Below are positions 18,201 to 25,429 of a stretch of 64,000 nucleotides of DNA, one piece after another; within the stretch, counting starts at the first letter, position 1, and each line of letters starts with the position of its first letter. The notes below the pieces were generated by a model. That model was not told the origin of the DNA. It searched no databases and saw nothing but the letters and a program-made list of their open reading frames with translations. Origin of the DNA: Kineococcus rubinsiae. GTDB taxonomy: Bacteria > Actinomycetota > Actinomycetes > Actinomycetales > Kineococcaceae. Location of the stretch: the NCBI RefSeq assembly GCF_011839805.1, contig NZ_VWPY01000003.1, forward strand, positions 62,001 through 126,000. Reading direction: 5' to 3'. Made by a program: the position numbers and the translations under genes.

Positions 18201-18325
18201 TGGAGACCGACCTCCTCGAGCGGCCGGACGCCGCGCCCCGCGCGCTCCGGAACGCCGACGGCGGCGTCGCCCGGCTCGACCTGCGGCCCTTCCAGCTGGT
18301 CACGCTGCGCTTCGCCCGCGCCTGA
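15296..18325 (+). CDS. GH38 alpha-mannosidase
   Basis: 1009 aa. Start taken as TTG 15296, 7 nt after GGAGG (15284-15288); a GTG further upstream lacks such a site. The GH38 catalytic domain carries the zinc site in AVGHAHIDSAWLWPTRET (near residue 262), the nucleophile Asp in LPDSFGYTAAMPQ (near 375), and QQFHDILPGSSI (near 580). The middle and C-terminal beta domains follow, to TLRFARA. These enzymes remove alpha-mannose from glycans or oligosaccharides. No signal peptide, so cytoplasmic action on imported sugars. Regulated most likely by the ROK protein upstream. Confidence 0.93.
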   Translation: MFVNPRLVEMRVERFVSERLEPALYRRRAPLEVTAWVAPGEPVPFAEASAKSFAPFAAGQSWGRPWGTTWFRLTGPAPAGWGGAGTRLEVVVDLGYSHVQPGFQAEATAYRPDGTIVKGLHPRNRYLPLAEVSSGGGVDVLLEASSNPDVSGDGVFATPTKLGDLATAGDAPLYRFTAADVAELDVTVWELLQDVWTLRGLLPELPEQSSRRAEVLRALDDAVDAVDPSDVAGTAEAGRRALAHVLAQPASASAHRVVAVGHAHIDSAWLWPTRETERKCARTFSNVLALMDEDPDLVFACSSAQQYAWVRDGHPELFARIKQRVAEGRFVPVGGMWVESDTNMPGGEALARQFVAGKRFFAEEFGVEPLEVWLPDSFGYTAAMPQIARAAGARYFLTQKPSWNEVNRMPHHTFTWEGIDGSRVFTHFPPADTYNSEVSGAELALAERQFAEKGRATTSLLPFGYGDGGGGPTREMLAAAARTRSLEGSPAVEIAAPGEFFRRAQAEYADPPVWSGEMYLEFHRGTYTSQARTKRGNRRSEHLLREAELWATAAAVQHGTAYPYEDLERIWHTVLLQQFHDILPGSSIAWVHREAEARYAEVARELTALVEGSLRELAGEGTTPVTFNASPFARDGVPALGAAPAAVGADATASAEDGGFVLANDRVRVVVDADGLLASVRDLAADREVLAPGARGGLLQLHRDTPTQWDAWDVDEHYRRHTTDLVDAESVELMDGSAERVAVRVVRAFGDSRVEQVISLAAGSASVDLEFDVDWHERQKLLKLAFPLDVHADRAASEIQFGHVMRATHTNTSWDAARFETCAHRWVHVGEPGWGVAVANDSTYGHDTGRTTREDGGTTTSVRLSLLRAPLFPDPDADQGEHRLRTSLVVGAGIPDAVREGYRLNLPLREVAGAGPVEPLFAVEGDGVVVEAVKLAEDRSGDVVVRLYEAHGSRARAAVRPSFGVASVVETDLLERPDAAPRALRNADGGVARLDLRPFQLVTLRFARA

Positions 18326-18455
18326 CGCCAGCGCTTCCCGGCCGGCCGCGCCGTGGCCGGGCGACCCTCGACGGGGCGCCCGGTCGCGGCCGTGGCTCAA
18401 GATCCGGGCCGGGGGCGCCGACCAACCTTCTACACACCAGTGGAAGGGGCGTCGC

Positions 18456-19445
18456 GTGCCCGGCAGTGACACCGCGGTCCCGTCGGACCGGGCCCCGTCG
18501 CGGGTTCCCGGGGCGCTCACCGCGCCGGCGAGCGTCGACCTGCCCGGCTTCCCCGAGGGCGTGCGCGCCGCCGCCTTCTTCCAGAGCAGCGCCCTGGTGA
18601 TCGTCTTCGGCGCCGACGGGCGCTGCCTGGTGGCCAACCCCGCGCTGACGCGCCTGCTCGGCTGGGACGCGGAGGACCTGCGCGCCGCGCCGTTCTGGGA
18701 CGTCCTCGCCGTCCCCGAGGAGCGCGACCTGGCTCGCGACTGCCTCGTGCGGGCGGTGCGCGACGGCGAGGCCTTCCCGCAGGAGGCGGACTGGCTCACC
18801 CGCGACGGGCAGCGCCGGCGCATCTCGATGCAGACCGACGCCCTGCGCGACGAGCACGGCGCGTCCTGCGCGATGGTCGTCGTCGGCGTGGACGTCACCG
18901 AGCAGCGCCGGGCCGAGGCGCTGCTGCGCCGGCGTGCCACGACGGACCAGCTGACCGGACTGCTCAACCGCGGTGCGTTCTACGAGACCCTCACCGCCGT
19001 GCTGGCCGACCCCGCGGGGACGGGGTGCGGGCTGCTCTACTGCGACCTCGACGGCTTCAAGGCCGTCAACGACACCCACGGGCACCGCACGGGTGACCTG
19101 CTGCTGGTGGAGGTGGCGCAGCGGCTGCGGGCCGCCGCCGGCCCCACCGACGTCATCGCCCGCCTCGGCGGCGACGAGTTCGTCCTGCTGCGCACCGGGG
19201 TGGACGAGCAGGAGCTCCTCGCGCTGGCGGCACGCCTGCAGCAGTCGGTCCGCGGACCGGTCGCCACGGTGGCGGGCCTCCTCTCGGTCGACGTCAGCAT
19301 CGGGACTGTCTGCGCGGGCCCGCACGCCCACCCCGACGAGGTCGTCCACAGCGCCGACCAGCGCATGTACGGCGTGAAGGCCGCGCACCGCCGCGTCCGG
19401 CAGACGGGTGCCGCCGCGCGGTGCGAGGCGCCGTCACCGACCTGA
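18456..19445 (+). CDS. PAS-GGDEF diguanylate cyclase
   Basis: 329 aa from GTG 18456, 6 nt after GGAAGGGG (18442-18449). PAS domain over residues 45-160 (FFQSSALVIVFGADGRCLVANPALTRLLGWDAEDL) with PAC tail GVDVTEQRRAEALL. The GGDEF domain begins TTDQLTGLLNRGAFYETL, with LYCDLDGFKAVNDTHGHRTGD and intact RLGGDEFVLLR near residue 238. No RxxD inhibitory site at the usual position. Makes c-di-GMP from two GTP in response to a PAS signal. No membrane helix, so cytosolic. Confidence 0.92.
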   Translation: MPGSDTAVPSDRAPSRVPGALTAPASVDLPGFPEGVRAAAFFQSSALVIVFGADGRCLVANPALTRLLGWDAEDLRAAPFWDVLAVPEERDLARDCLVRAVRDGEAFPQEADWLTRDGQRRRISMQTDALRDEHGASCAMVVVGVDVTEQRRAEALLRRRATTDQLTGLLNRGAFYETLTAVLADPAGTGCGLLYCDLDGFKAVNDTHGHRTGDLLLVEVAQRLRAAAGPTDVIARLGGDEFVLLRTGVDEQELLALAARLQQSVRGPVATVAGLLSVDVSIGTVCAGPHAHPDEVVHSADQRMYGVKAAHRRVRQTGAAARCEAPSPT

Positions 19446-19482
19446 CCGCTACTTCGGCGCGTTCGCCCGGCCGGCGCGGAGG

Positions 19483-19632
19483 TCAGGGTGCGACCTCCTG
19501 CAGGCCGTCGCCGTGCAGGACGTACCTCGTTCCGCACCGGGGGCAGCGCACCAGGGGTTCCTGCTCGGGCCCCCAGCGCACCTCGACGACGAGGACCTGG
19601 ATCCCGTCCCGGGGGCAGACCGCGTAGTCCAT
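19483..19632 (-). CDS. 49-aa zinc-ribbon-like small protein
   Basis: ATG 19632 to TGA 19483 encodes a 49-residue protein beginning MDYAVCPRDGIQVLVVEVRW. It has C-P-R-D-G near the start and C-P-R-C-G-T-R-Y in the second half, giving a Cys-x-x-Asp ... Cys-x-x-Cys set typical of half zinc ribbons. It sits 31 nt after the immunity-gene stop on the same strand. No clear Shine-Dalgarno. Coding bias is acceptable; function unknown. Confidence 0.5.
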   Translation of the reverse strand: MDYAVCPRDGIQVLVVEVRWGPEQEPLVRCPRCGTRYVLHGDGLQEVAP

Positions 19633-19663
19633 GCGCGGAGCGTACGAGCCGCCGCCCCCGCCG

Positions 19664-20623
19664 TCACGGGTCGAGTTCCTCGGGGTTCCAGTCGAAGGTC
19701 CGGATGCGCCAGAACATCCACGTGAGCCAGAGCCGCAGGTGCGGCGGTTCGACGAAGCAGCCGAGGGCGACGACGGCCGCGTGCAGGTCGTCGTCGTCCA
19801 GGCGGAGGAGCTCGTCGCCCTCGGCCGCGAGGCGGTCCAGGACGGCGGCCGGCTCGGCGAACAGCATCCGCCGCTGATCCGTCCACGGGGTGAGCTGGTA
19901 CGTGTCGCTGAAGCAGCCGCCCAGCACGGCGGTCAGCGTCGGCCACGCCGCGCGCCAGGAGGCGGCGCGCGGATCGTCCACCGGTTCGGCGACGTGCACG
20001 CCGCGGACGAACGGGTGCATGCCGTTGCCGGTGAGGGAGCGGCTGAGGCGGACGCCGACGCGGGTGCTGCTGCGGGAGCGGACGACCAGCTGGTGGCCGT
20101 ACGTGTCCCGTTCCTCGAGGTCGCTGACCTCACCTACCACCTGCCCCGTGTCGTAGAGCAGGTACAGGTGGACCCCGCCGTCGGCGTCCGCGGCGAGCCA
20201 GTCTTCGATGCGGCGTACGTCGACCCGCGACGCTTCCCGGGCCCAGCGGTCGGCGGCGTCGGGGTCCAGGCGCGTGGTGGTCCTGCGGCGCCAGGTGTAG
20301 TGGTCCGGGAGGTGCTCGCTCGGGAGCACGGTGTCGGGGTGGTCGACCGCCTCCTGGAGGCGGTTCTCGAACCACGTGGCCCACCGTCGCCAGGAGGTTC
20401 CTTCCAGGGGTTGCCACACGTTGGCGCCCAGGGAGTTGATCGCGTTCCGGATGTCCTCCTCAGAGCTCGTCGCGTCCACGGCGGCCCGCCAGCGCCCGAG
20501 CGTCAATCCGGCGTCGTGGTTCGGGGCGGCGATCTGGCGCTCGAGGGCCTCACGGTCGTCGAGGCTGGTGTAGACGATGTCCCGGTCCTCGCCGAAGCTC
20601 TCCTCGATGATGGGATCGTCCAT
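19664..20623 (-). CDS. Probable immunity protein for the RNase A-like toxin
   Basis: 319 aa, soluble, acidic at both ends (MDDPIIEESFGEDRD ... WNPEELDP), rich in Trp and Arg in the middle (TSWRRWATWFENRLQEAVDHPD, HYTWRRRTTTRLDPDAADRW). The start codon shares one base with the toxin stop (TGATG), the tight coupling expected for toxin-immunity pairs. No recognised immunity family. It is larger than typical CDI immunity proteins, so an extra domain is possible. Role rests on position and composition only. Confidence 0.6.
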   Translation of the reverse strand: MDDPIIEESFGEDRDIVYTSLDDREALERQIAAPNHDAGLTLGRWRAAVDATSSEEDIRNAINSLGANVWQPLEGTSWRRWATWFENRLQEAVDHPDTVLPSEHLPDHYTWRRRTTTRLDPDAADRWAREASRVDVRRIEDWLAADADGGVHLYLLYDTGQVVGEVSDLEERDTYGHQLVVRSRSSTRVGVRLSRSLTGNGMHPFVRGVHVAEPVDDPRAASWRAAWPTLTAVLGGCFSDTYQLTPWTDQRRMLFAEPAAVLDRLAAEGDELLRLDDDDLHAAVVALGCFVEPPHLRLWLTWMFWRIRTFDWNPEELDP

Positions 20624-21867
20624 CAGGTTCGGCCTCCGTCCAGGTACGCGGTCCTCACGTAGTACTCACCGGCAGCGGTACGACCCACGACGATCTTGGC
20701 ACGGCTGGCGGGCCGCTCCACCGCTTCCCCGTTCACCTTGACGAGCAACGTCCCGCTCGACGGGGGGACGGCGGCGTAGAGGGCGACCGTCCCTCCTACC
20801 GGCAGTTCCACGAGTCGTGACCGGTTCTCGCCCAGGACTCGAGTGATCACCGATTGCGCCGTCGACAGGTCGGTCCATCGGGACGCCTCTCCCAGGGGCC
20901 TGCCGAGCTGCCCTGTGGCCGGGTTCGGCGTTCCCTTGAAGAGCCTCGCCCTCAGGTAGTCGTCGTCGACGTCGACGTGCCGTTCGATCGTGTGGCCGCC
21001 TTCGACACCTTCGCTGCGCGAGAGGTCGACGCCGACGAGCATCTCGTCGAGGCTCTGGGGAACGAGCCCGGGAGCACGGCCGGGACCGTTCCGCTCGTGG
21101 CCGGGAACGCCGTCGGGCGTGACGCGTTCGACGGCCCGGCCGAGGCCGCGACCGACGGCCGCCGCACCGAGGGCGCCGGCGGCGGTGCCGTAGCGGCCGT
21201 CCTCGAGGTCGTCGACGTGCAGGGCGTCGCGGACGGTGTCGACGGGGTGGGTGGCCTGGCTCTGCAGGGCGGCGGGCAGACCGCGGACGTCGCGCCACCA
21301 GCCGCCGGGGTCGTCGAGCCAGCCGAGGCCGATCCACAGGCTGCCCTCGACGCTCTCGCCGACGGCGTCGCCCGCGTCGGCGAGGTGCTCGCCGAGGGAT
21401 CGGGGACGGTGCGGGACGTGGTCGAGGATCGCGGTGAGCCGCTGGGCGAGGCGGTCCGTCGCGTCGTCGTAGGCGTCGAGGACCTGCTGACGCGTGCGCT
21501 GCCAGCGGTCGACGGCGGCCCAGGTGGACTGGAAGTCGGCGACGGTGAGGGTCGTGTCGAGGGTGCGCCGCTGGGCCTCGGCGAGGTCGGCGTCGACGGT
21601 GCGGAGGCGCGCCTGCAGCACCCCGAGCTCCCGGGAGAACTCCTCGACGATGCCTGCGCCCGCCGCGGCCACGTCCGCGAGGAGGGTGAGGCGGTCGTGC
21701 AGGGCGTCGGCGCGCGCGGCGAACCCGAGCTGCGCTGAGCCGGACCAGCTGCCGATGCGCGCCCCGGCGGTGTGGCCGGCGGCCTCGGCGAAGGCCGTGC
21801 CGGTGCTGCGCGCCGCCCGGGCGGCGGTGTCCGCGGCCCCCGGCGACAGCATCGACAGCTCGTCCAT
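20623..21867 (-). CDS. Polymorphic toxin: WXG/LXG-like helical N-terminus and RNase A-like C-terminal domain
   Basis: 414 aa. Residues 1-150 are helical with W-S-G (41-43) and Ala-rich heptads, like WXG100/LXG delivery domains of type VII secretion substrates. Residues 150-285 link to the C-terminal domain. Residues 290-412 match the bacterial CdiA-CT RNase A pattern: GGHTIERHVDVDDDYLRARL, ASRWTDLSTAQSVITRVLGENRSRL and EYYVRTAYLDGG. His297, Arg308, Thr406 and Tyr408 keep the 11- and 2-residue spacings of the catalytic set I recall for the Yersinia kristensenii toxin (His175, Arg186, Thr276, Tyr278). Predicted tRNA/RNA-degrading effector with the adjacent immunity gene. Confidence 0.85.
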   Translation of the reverse strand: MDELSMLSPGAADTAARAARSTGTAFAEAAGHTAGARIGSWSGSAQLGFAARADALHDRLTLLADVAAAGAGIVEEFSRELGVLQARLRTVDADLAEAQRRTLDTTLTVADFQSTWAAVDRWQRTRQQVLDAYDDATDRLAQRLTAILDHVPHRPRSLGEHLADAGDAVGESVEGSLWIGLGWLDDPGGWWRDVRGLPAALQSQATHPVDTVRDALHVDDLEDGRYGTAAGALGAAAVGRGLGRAVERVTPDGVPGHERNGPGRAPGLVPQSLDEMLVGVDLSRSEGVEGGHTIERHVDVDDDYLRARLFKGTPNPATGQLGRPLGEASRWTDLSTAQSVITRVLGENRSRLVELPVGGTVALYAAVPPSSGTLLVKVNGEAVERPASRAKIVVGRTAAGEYYVRTAYLDGGRT

Positions 21868-21906
21868 GCGGGGAACCTAGGTCGCACGGCACCGACGGCG
21901 GCTGCG

Positions 21907-21954
21907 TCGTCCACAGGCAGTGTCGTCCACAGGCGCGGTCGTCCACAGGTTCCG
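21907..21954. repeat. Three tandem 16-bp repeats containing TCGTCCACAGG
   Basis: TCGTCCACAGG begins at 21907, 21923 and 21939, an exact 16-bp period; the last five bases of each unit vary. The block lies 40 bp upstream of the toxin start. TCGTCCACA differs by one base from the actinobacterial DnaA box TTGTCCACA, but nothing else here suggests an origin. More likely a regulatory array for the toxin operon or an unstable repeat. Confidence 0.55.
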
Positions 21955-21985
21955 CTGCCCACGGGTGGTGGGGGACGAGGGGGGT

Positions 21986-22483
21986 TCAGCTCGGCAGGAC
22001 GTGCGGCAGCTCCTCGCCCGCGCGCCAGACCTCGTGGATCGTCACCGTCGCGAAACGCCAGCCCTCCTCGGTGCGGCGCAGCGTGCAGTCGTACCAGCCG
22101 GCGCCGTCGGCGTGCCGTGTGAGGTCCCCCGTGAACCGGTGGACTCCGAGCAGGTACGAGCGGGTCGTCGCGGTGTCGCCGTCGACGTCGATCGCGTGGT
22201 TGGAGGAGAGGTGCCACGTCGCGTCGTAGCGCGCGAGGCCGCTCGGGGACCCGGTCCGCGCCAGCTCCTCGTGACCCGAGAGCCGGAACGGCGTCCCCTC
22301 GACCTGGAACACGCCGTCCGGCAGGTAGAGGGCCGTGTTCGCGGCGAAGTCGCCCACGTCCAGGGTGCGGGCGAACTCCACGAGCAGGTCGCCGATGGCG
22401 GCGCGGTCGACGAGCCACCGAAGCTGCGCGACGGGGTCGGTGGGCGGGGCGGCCGGCACGGCGGTGTGCGGGGTGGTGGTCAC
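21986..22483 (-). CDS. SnoaL/NTF2-like protein
   Basis: 165 aa from GTG 22483 (VTTTPHTAVPAAPPTDPVAQLRWLVDRAAI). Cone-shaped alpha+beta NTF2-like fold: helix WLVDRAAIGDLLVEFARTLDVGD, then FAANTALYLPDGVFQVEG, HLSSNHAIDVDGDTATTRSYLLGVHRF and GWYDCTLRRTEEGWRFATVTIHEVWRAG. SnoaL-like proteins are small hydrolases, isomerases or dehydratases. It follows two SDR genes on the same strand after 184 bp and probably belongs to the same catabolic locus. Confidence 0.78.
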   Translation of the reverse strand: MTTTPHTAVPAAPPTDPVAQLRWLVDRAAIGDLLVEFARTLDVGDFAANTALYLPDGVFQVEGTPFRLSGHEELARTGSPSGLARYDATWHLSSNHAIDVDGDTATTRSYLLGVHRFTGDLTRHADGAGWYDCTLRRTEEGWRFATVTIHEVWRAGEELPHVLPS

Positions 22484-22667
22484 GGCCAGAGTCTGCGGAA
22501 CGGGGCGCCCCGGCGGAAGGCGGACCGGGTGATGCCCGTCATCACCGGCGGGGATGAGTCCGTCCGCACTCGCGGAGCGCCTCGGTGTGGGGAAGTGGTG
22601 ACCGTGGGCACCCGTTCGCCGCACGTCCCTCTGCGGGCTGATCCGTTCTCGCCGAGGGTGTCTGGTC

Positions 22668-23441
22668 TCAACCCGGGAGGACGGCCGACCAGCCGCCGTC
22701 GACGACGAGGTTCGCGCCCGTCACGTACGAGGCCTCGTCGCTCAGCAGGAACAGCGCGCAGCGGGCGACCTCCTCCGGGGCGCCGATCCGGCCGAGGGGG
22801 ATGGCGTCCGCGATGGACCGCATCGGGTGGTCGGCGCGCAGGAGGTCGCTCTCGGTGGCGGGGGTGCGGATCATCCCGGGGCTCACGCAGTTCGCGCGGA
22901 TGCCGTGCGGCGCACCCTCCGCGGCGAGCTGCCTCGTCATCGCGACCACCCCGCCCTTGGTCGCCGTGTGCGCGAGGCGGGTGTTGGTGCGGGAACCCGT
23001 GGTCCCGGCCGTGGAACCCACGAGCAGGATGCTCCCGCCGCCCCGGGCAACGAGGTGCGGCCAGGCCGCACGGGTGGTGAGGAACACGGTGTCGAGTTCC
23101 GCGCGCAGCACGAACGACCAGTCCGCGTACGACGTCGCGGCCACGGGGGAGAAGCGCGTCGCGCCGGCGTTGGCGTGCAGCAGGTCGATGCCGCCGTGCC
23201 GGGCGGCCGCGCCGTCGACCCACGCGCCGACGGCCGCCTCGTCCGTGAGGTCGAGGGGGGCCGTGCTGTCCAGCCGTCCCCCGGCGGCCTCGACGAGGCG
23301 CACGGTCTCCGCGGAACCCGCCGCGTCCAGGTCGCAGCCGACGACGACGGCGCCCTCGGCCGCGAACAGGAGGGCTGCCGCCCGGCCCTGCCCCCCGGCG
23401 GTGCCCGTGACGAGGACCACCTTGTCGACGAGGCGGTTCAC
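22668..23441 (-). CDS. SDR-family oxidoreductase with His in place of catalytic Tyr
   Basis: 257 aa from GTG 23441. Classical SDR: Rossmann glycine motif VLVTGTAGGQGRAAAL, LHANAGATRFSP at the NNAG position, the Ser strand ILLVGSTAGTTGS, and C-terminal ASYVTGANLVVDGGWSA. The active-site Y-x-x-x-K instead reads H-T-A-T-K (LAHTATKGGVVAMTRQLA). That replaces the proton donor and may alter or abolish normal dehydrogenase activity. It overlaps the next-upstream SDR gene by 4 bp, so the two are made together. Confidence 0.88.
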   Translation of the reverse strand: MNRLVDKVVLVTGTAGGQGRAAALLFAAEGAVVVGCDLDAAGSAETVRLVEAAGGRLDSTAPLDLTDEAAVGAWVDGAAARHGGIDLLHANAGATRFSPVAATSYADWSFVLRAELDTVFLTTRAAWPHLVARGGGSILLVGSTAGTTGSRTNTRLAHTATKGGVVAMTRQLAAEGAPHGIRANCVSPGMIRTPATESDLLRADHPMRSIADAIPLGRIGAPEEVARCALFLLSDEASYVTGANLVVDGGWSAVLPG

Positions 23442-24229
23442 GCGCCGGCCATCGCGTCCGCGATCGACTTCACGCCGCCGTGGGCGGTGAGACCACCGTC
23501 GACGGTGACCTCGGCGCCCGAGACGAACGAGGCGGCCGGGCCGAGCAGGAACACGACGACCGCGGCGACCTCGTCGGCGGTGCCCGTGCGGCCGAGCGGG
23601 GTCTCCGCCACGTTGGCGGCGCGGAACCCGGGCGCGGCCGAGGCCGTCATCGGGGTCTCGATGAAGCCGGGGTGGACGGTGTTGACGCGGATCCCCCGGG
23701 GGCCGAGCTCCAGGCAGGCGGCCTTGGCCAGGCCCCGCAGCGCCCACTTGCTCGTCGTGTAGGCCAGGGGCACGTGCCCCGTCAGCGCCGCGACGGAACC
23801 GACCACGACGATCGAGGAACGGGCGGCCATGAACGGTGTCACGGCCTGCACGCCGAGCAGCGTCCCCACGACGTTCACCTCGTGCACGCGCAGCAGGTCG
23901 GCCGGGGAGACGTCGCCCAGGCGGGCGCGCCACGTCACGCCCGCGTTCCCGGCCAGCGCGTCGACGCGCCCGAACCGGCGCGCGACGTCCGCGGCGGTCC
24001 GCGACCACGCCTCCTCGTCGGTGACGTCGAGGCGGCGGTACTCCACACCGGGCAGCGGCTCGCGCGGCTCCTCGAGCACGTCCAGACCGAGGACGGTGGC
24101 GCCCTCCGCGGCGGCGAGGCGCGCCTGCGCGGCGCCGAGGCCGGAACCGGCCCCGGTGACGAGGACGACGCGGCCCGCGAGGGCGGGCCTCCCCGGTGGG
24201 GGAGGAGCGGGGGTGGACGACGGCGGCAC
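23438..24229 (-). CDS. SDR-family NAD(P)-dependent dehydrogenase
   Basis: 263 aa. VVLVTGAGSGLGAAQARLAA binds the cofactor, LAGNAGVTWRARLG follows, Ser in IVVVGSVAALTGH, and the catalytic tetrad continues in YTTSKWALRGLAKA (Tyr and Lys intact). C-terminus ends in SGAEVTVDGGLTAHGGVKSIADAMAGA. Asp at the end of beta-2 (LGLDVLEEP) suggests NAD(H) preference. First gene of an operon running leftward, divergent from the LysR gene. Likely oxidises an alcohol intermediate of the catabolic locus. Confidence 0.9.
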   Translation of the reverse strand: MPPSSTPAPPPPGRPALAGRVVLVTGAGSGLGAAQARLAAAEGATVLGLDVLEEPREPLPGVEYRRLDVTDEEAWSRTAADVARRFGRVDALAGNAGVTWRARLGDVSPADLLRVHEVNVVGTLLGVQAVTPFMAARSSIVVVGSVAALTGHVPLAYTTSKWALRGLAKAACLELGPRGIRVNTVHPGFIETPMTASAAPGFRAANVAETPLGRTGTADEVAAVVVFLLGPAASFVSGAEVTVDGGLTAHGGVKSIADAMAGA

Positions 24230-24307
24230 GGTGGGTTCCTCCTCGGGACGCGCCTCATGCTGCGGCGTGCGTGCGCCGGGCGGAAGGTGCGCTGAGGCAT
24301 ACCCCGC

Positions 24308-24322
24308 ATCGACCCCGTCGAT
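24308..24322. promoter_or_regulatory. LysR-type box between SDR operon and LysR gene
   Basis: ATCGAC-CCC-GTCGAT is a perfect 15-bp inverted repeat containing T-N11-A, the classic LysR-type recognition core. It lies 30 bp before the LysR start and 79 bp before the divergent SDR start. Related 15-mers occur at 25314 and 26710. Confidence 0.55.
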
Positions 24323-24351
24323 ACAGTGACGGGCATGCGGCGGCGTCGGCG

Positions 24352-25269
24352 GTGAACCTCGCGAACCTCGACCTGAACCTGCTCGTGCCCCTGGACGCCC
24401 TGCTGCAGGAGCGCAGCGTCACCCGCGCCGCCGAGCGGCTCCTGCTCAGCCAGCCTGCGCTGTCCGCCTCGCTGGCCCGCCTGCGCCGCCACTTCGACGA
24501 CCCGCTGCTGGTCCGGGTCGGCAACACCTACCAGCTCACCCCCCTCGCCGAGCAGCTCGCGGCGCGCACCCGCGTCCTGCTCGCCGACGTCGAGCGGGTG
24601 TTCTCCGCCGAACCGGACTTCGACCCGCGCACGACGACGCGCGAGTTCACGATGGTGACCAGCGACTACAGCAGCACGGTCCTCGCCCCGCTGGTCGTGG
24701 CGCTCCTCGACGCCGAGGCACCCCGGGCCCGGCTGCGGCTGTCCGCGAACACCCCGCGCGTGGTCGACGGGGCGGAGCGGGTACTGCTGAGCACCGACCT
24801 CATGGTCATGCCGCACGGGTTCGTCGCCGACCTCCCGCACCAGGACCTGCACCGCGACGAGTGGGTCTGCGTCGTCGCCGCGGACAACACCGAGGTGGGG
24901 GAGACGCTGTCGCTGGAGCAGGCGCGGACGATGCCCTGGGTCGCGAGCTACCACGGCCCGACGGCGTCGACGCCGGCCGCGCGGCAGATGCGGATGCTCG
25001 GCGTGGAACCCCACGTCCAGGTCGTCACGGAGAACTTCCTCACCGTGCCCGGGCTCGTCGCGGGCAGCGGCCGGGTGGCCCTGCTGCAGCAGCGGCTCGT
25101 CGACGCGCTGCCCCCGGGCTCCGGCGTCCGCGCCGTCGCGTGCCCCGTGGAGGTGGGCCCGCTCATCGAGGCGATGTGGTGGCACCCCTCCTACACCCCC
25201 GACCCGGAGCACTCGTTCTTCCGGGACCTGGTGCTGCGGGCGGCGCAGGGGACGACCCCACCGCCCTGA
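24352..25269 (+). CDS. LysR-family transcriptional regulator (LinR/NodD-type)
   Basis: 305 aa from GTG 24352. Winged helix over residues 3-62: LDLNLLVPLDALLQERSVTRAAERLLLSQPALSASLARLRRHFDDPLLVR, the NLNLL...F-DPLLVR pattern of the NodD/LinR-like branch. The effector-binding domain follows (FTMVTSDYSSTVLAPLVVALL to residue 300). Divergent from the SDR operon with an inverted repeat between them; it probably senses the pathway substrate and activates the SDR, transporter and dioxygenase units. Confidence 0.9.
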   Translation: MNLANLDLNLLVPLDALLQERSVTRAAERLLLSQPALSASLARLRRHFDDPLLVRVGNTYQLTPLAEQLAARTRVLLADVERVFSAEPDFDPRTTTREFTMVTSDYSSTVLAPLVVALLDAEAPRARLRLSANTPRVVDGAERVLLSTDLMVMPHGFVADLPHQDLHRDEWVCVVAADNTEVGETLSLEQARTMPWVASYHGPTASTPAARQMRMLGVEPHVQVVTENFLTVPGLVAGSGRVALLQQRLVDALPPGSGVRAVACPVEVGPLIEAMWWHPSYTPDPEHSFFRDLVLRAAQGTTPPP

Positions 25270-25313
25270 CCGTCCGCCCGCCCCCCTCTGCACCCGTTCA
25301 CCCGGACGGCCGC

Positions 25314-25328
25314 ATCGACGTGGCTGAT
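25314..25328. promoter_or_regulatory. LysR-type half-palindrome upstream of MFS gene
   Basis: The 15-mer ATCGACGTGGCTGAT keeps ATCGAC and the final GAT of the box at 24308 with the same T-N11-A spacing. It is 100 bp before the MFS start at 25430. Binding by the LysR protein is inference. Confidence 0.4.
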
Positions 25329-25429
25329 GGGCGTCCCCACGGTTGTCTATTGGTCAGCGCCCACGCGGGACGCGATGCTCGGCCTCCCGGTTGACCCGCG
25401 ACGGCGCGGGCCCGCGGCAGGAGGATCCC

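Noticed and set aside
14741-18967. Very long minus-strand open frame (about 1400 codons)
   Set aside because: It lies opposite the ROK, GH38 and PAS-GGDEF genes, which carry intact catalytic motifs. Its translation is Arg/Gly/Pro-rich and low-complexity, as expected of antisense frames in high-GC DNA.
21907-21954. Replication origin or DnaA-box cluster
   Set aside because: Only three imperfect boxes, no AT-rich unwinding region and no dnaA/dnaN neighbours.
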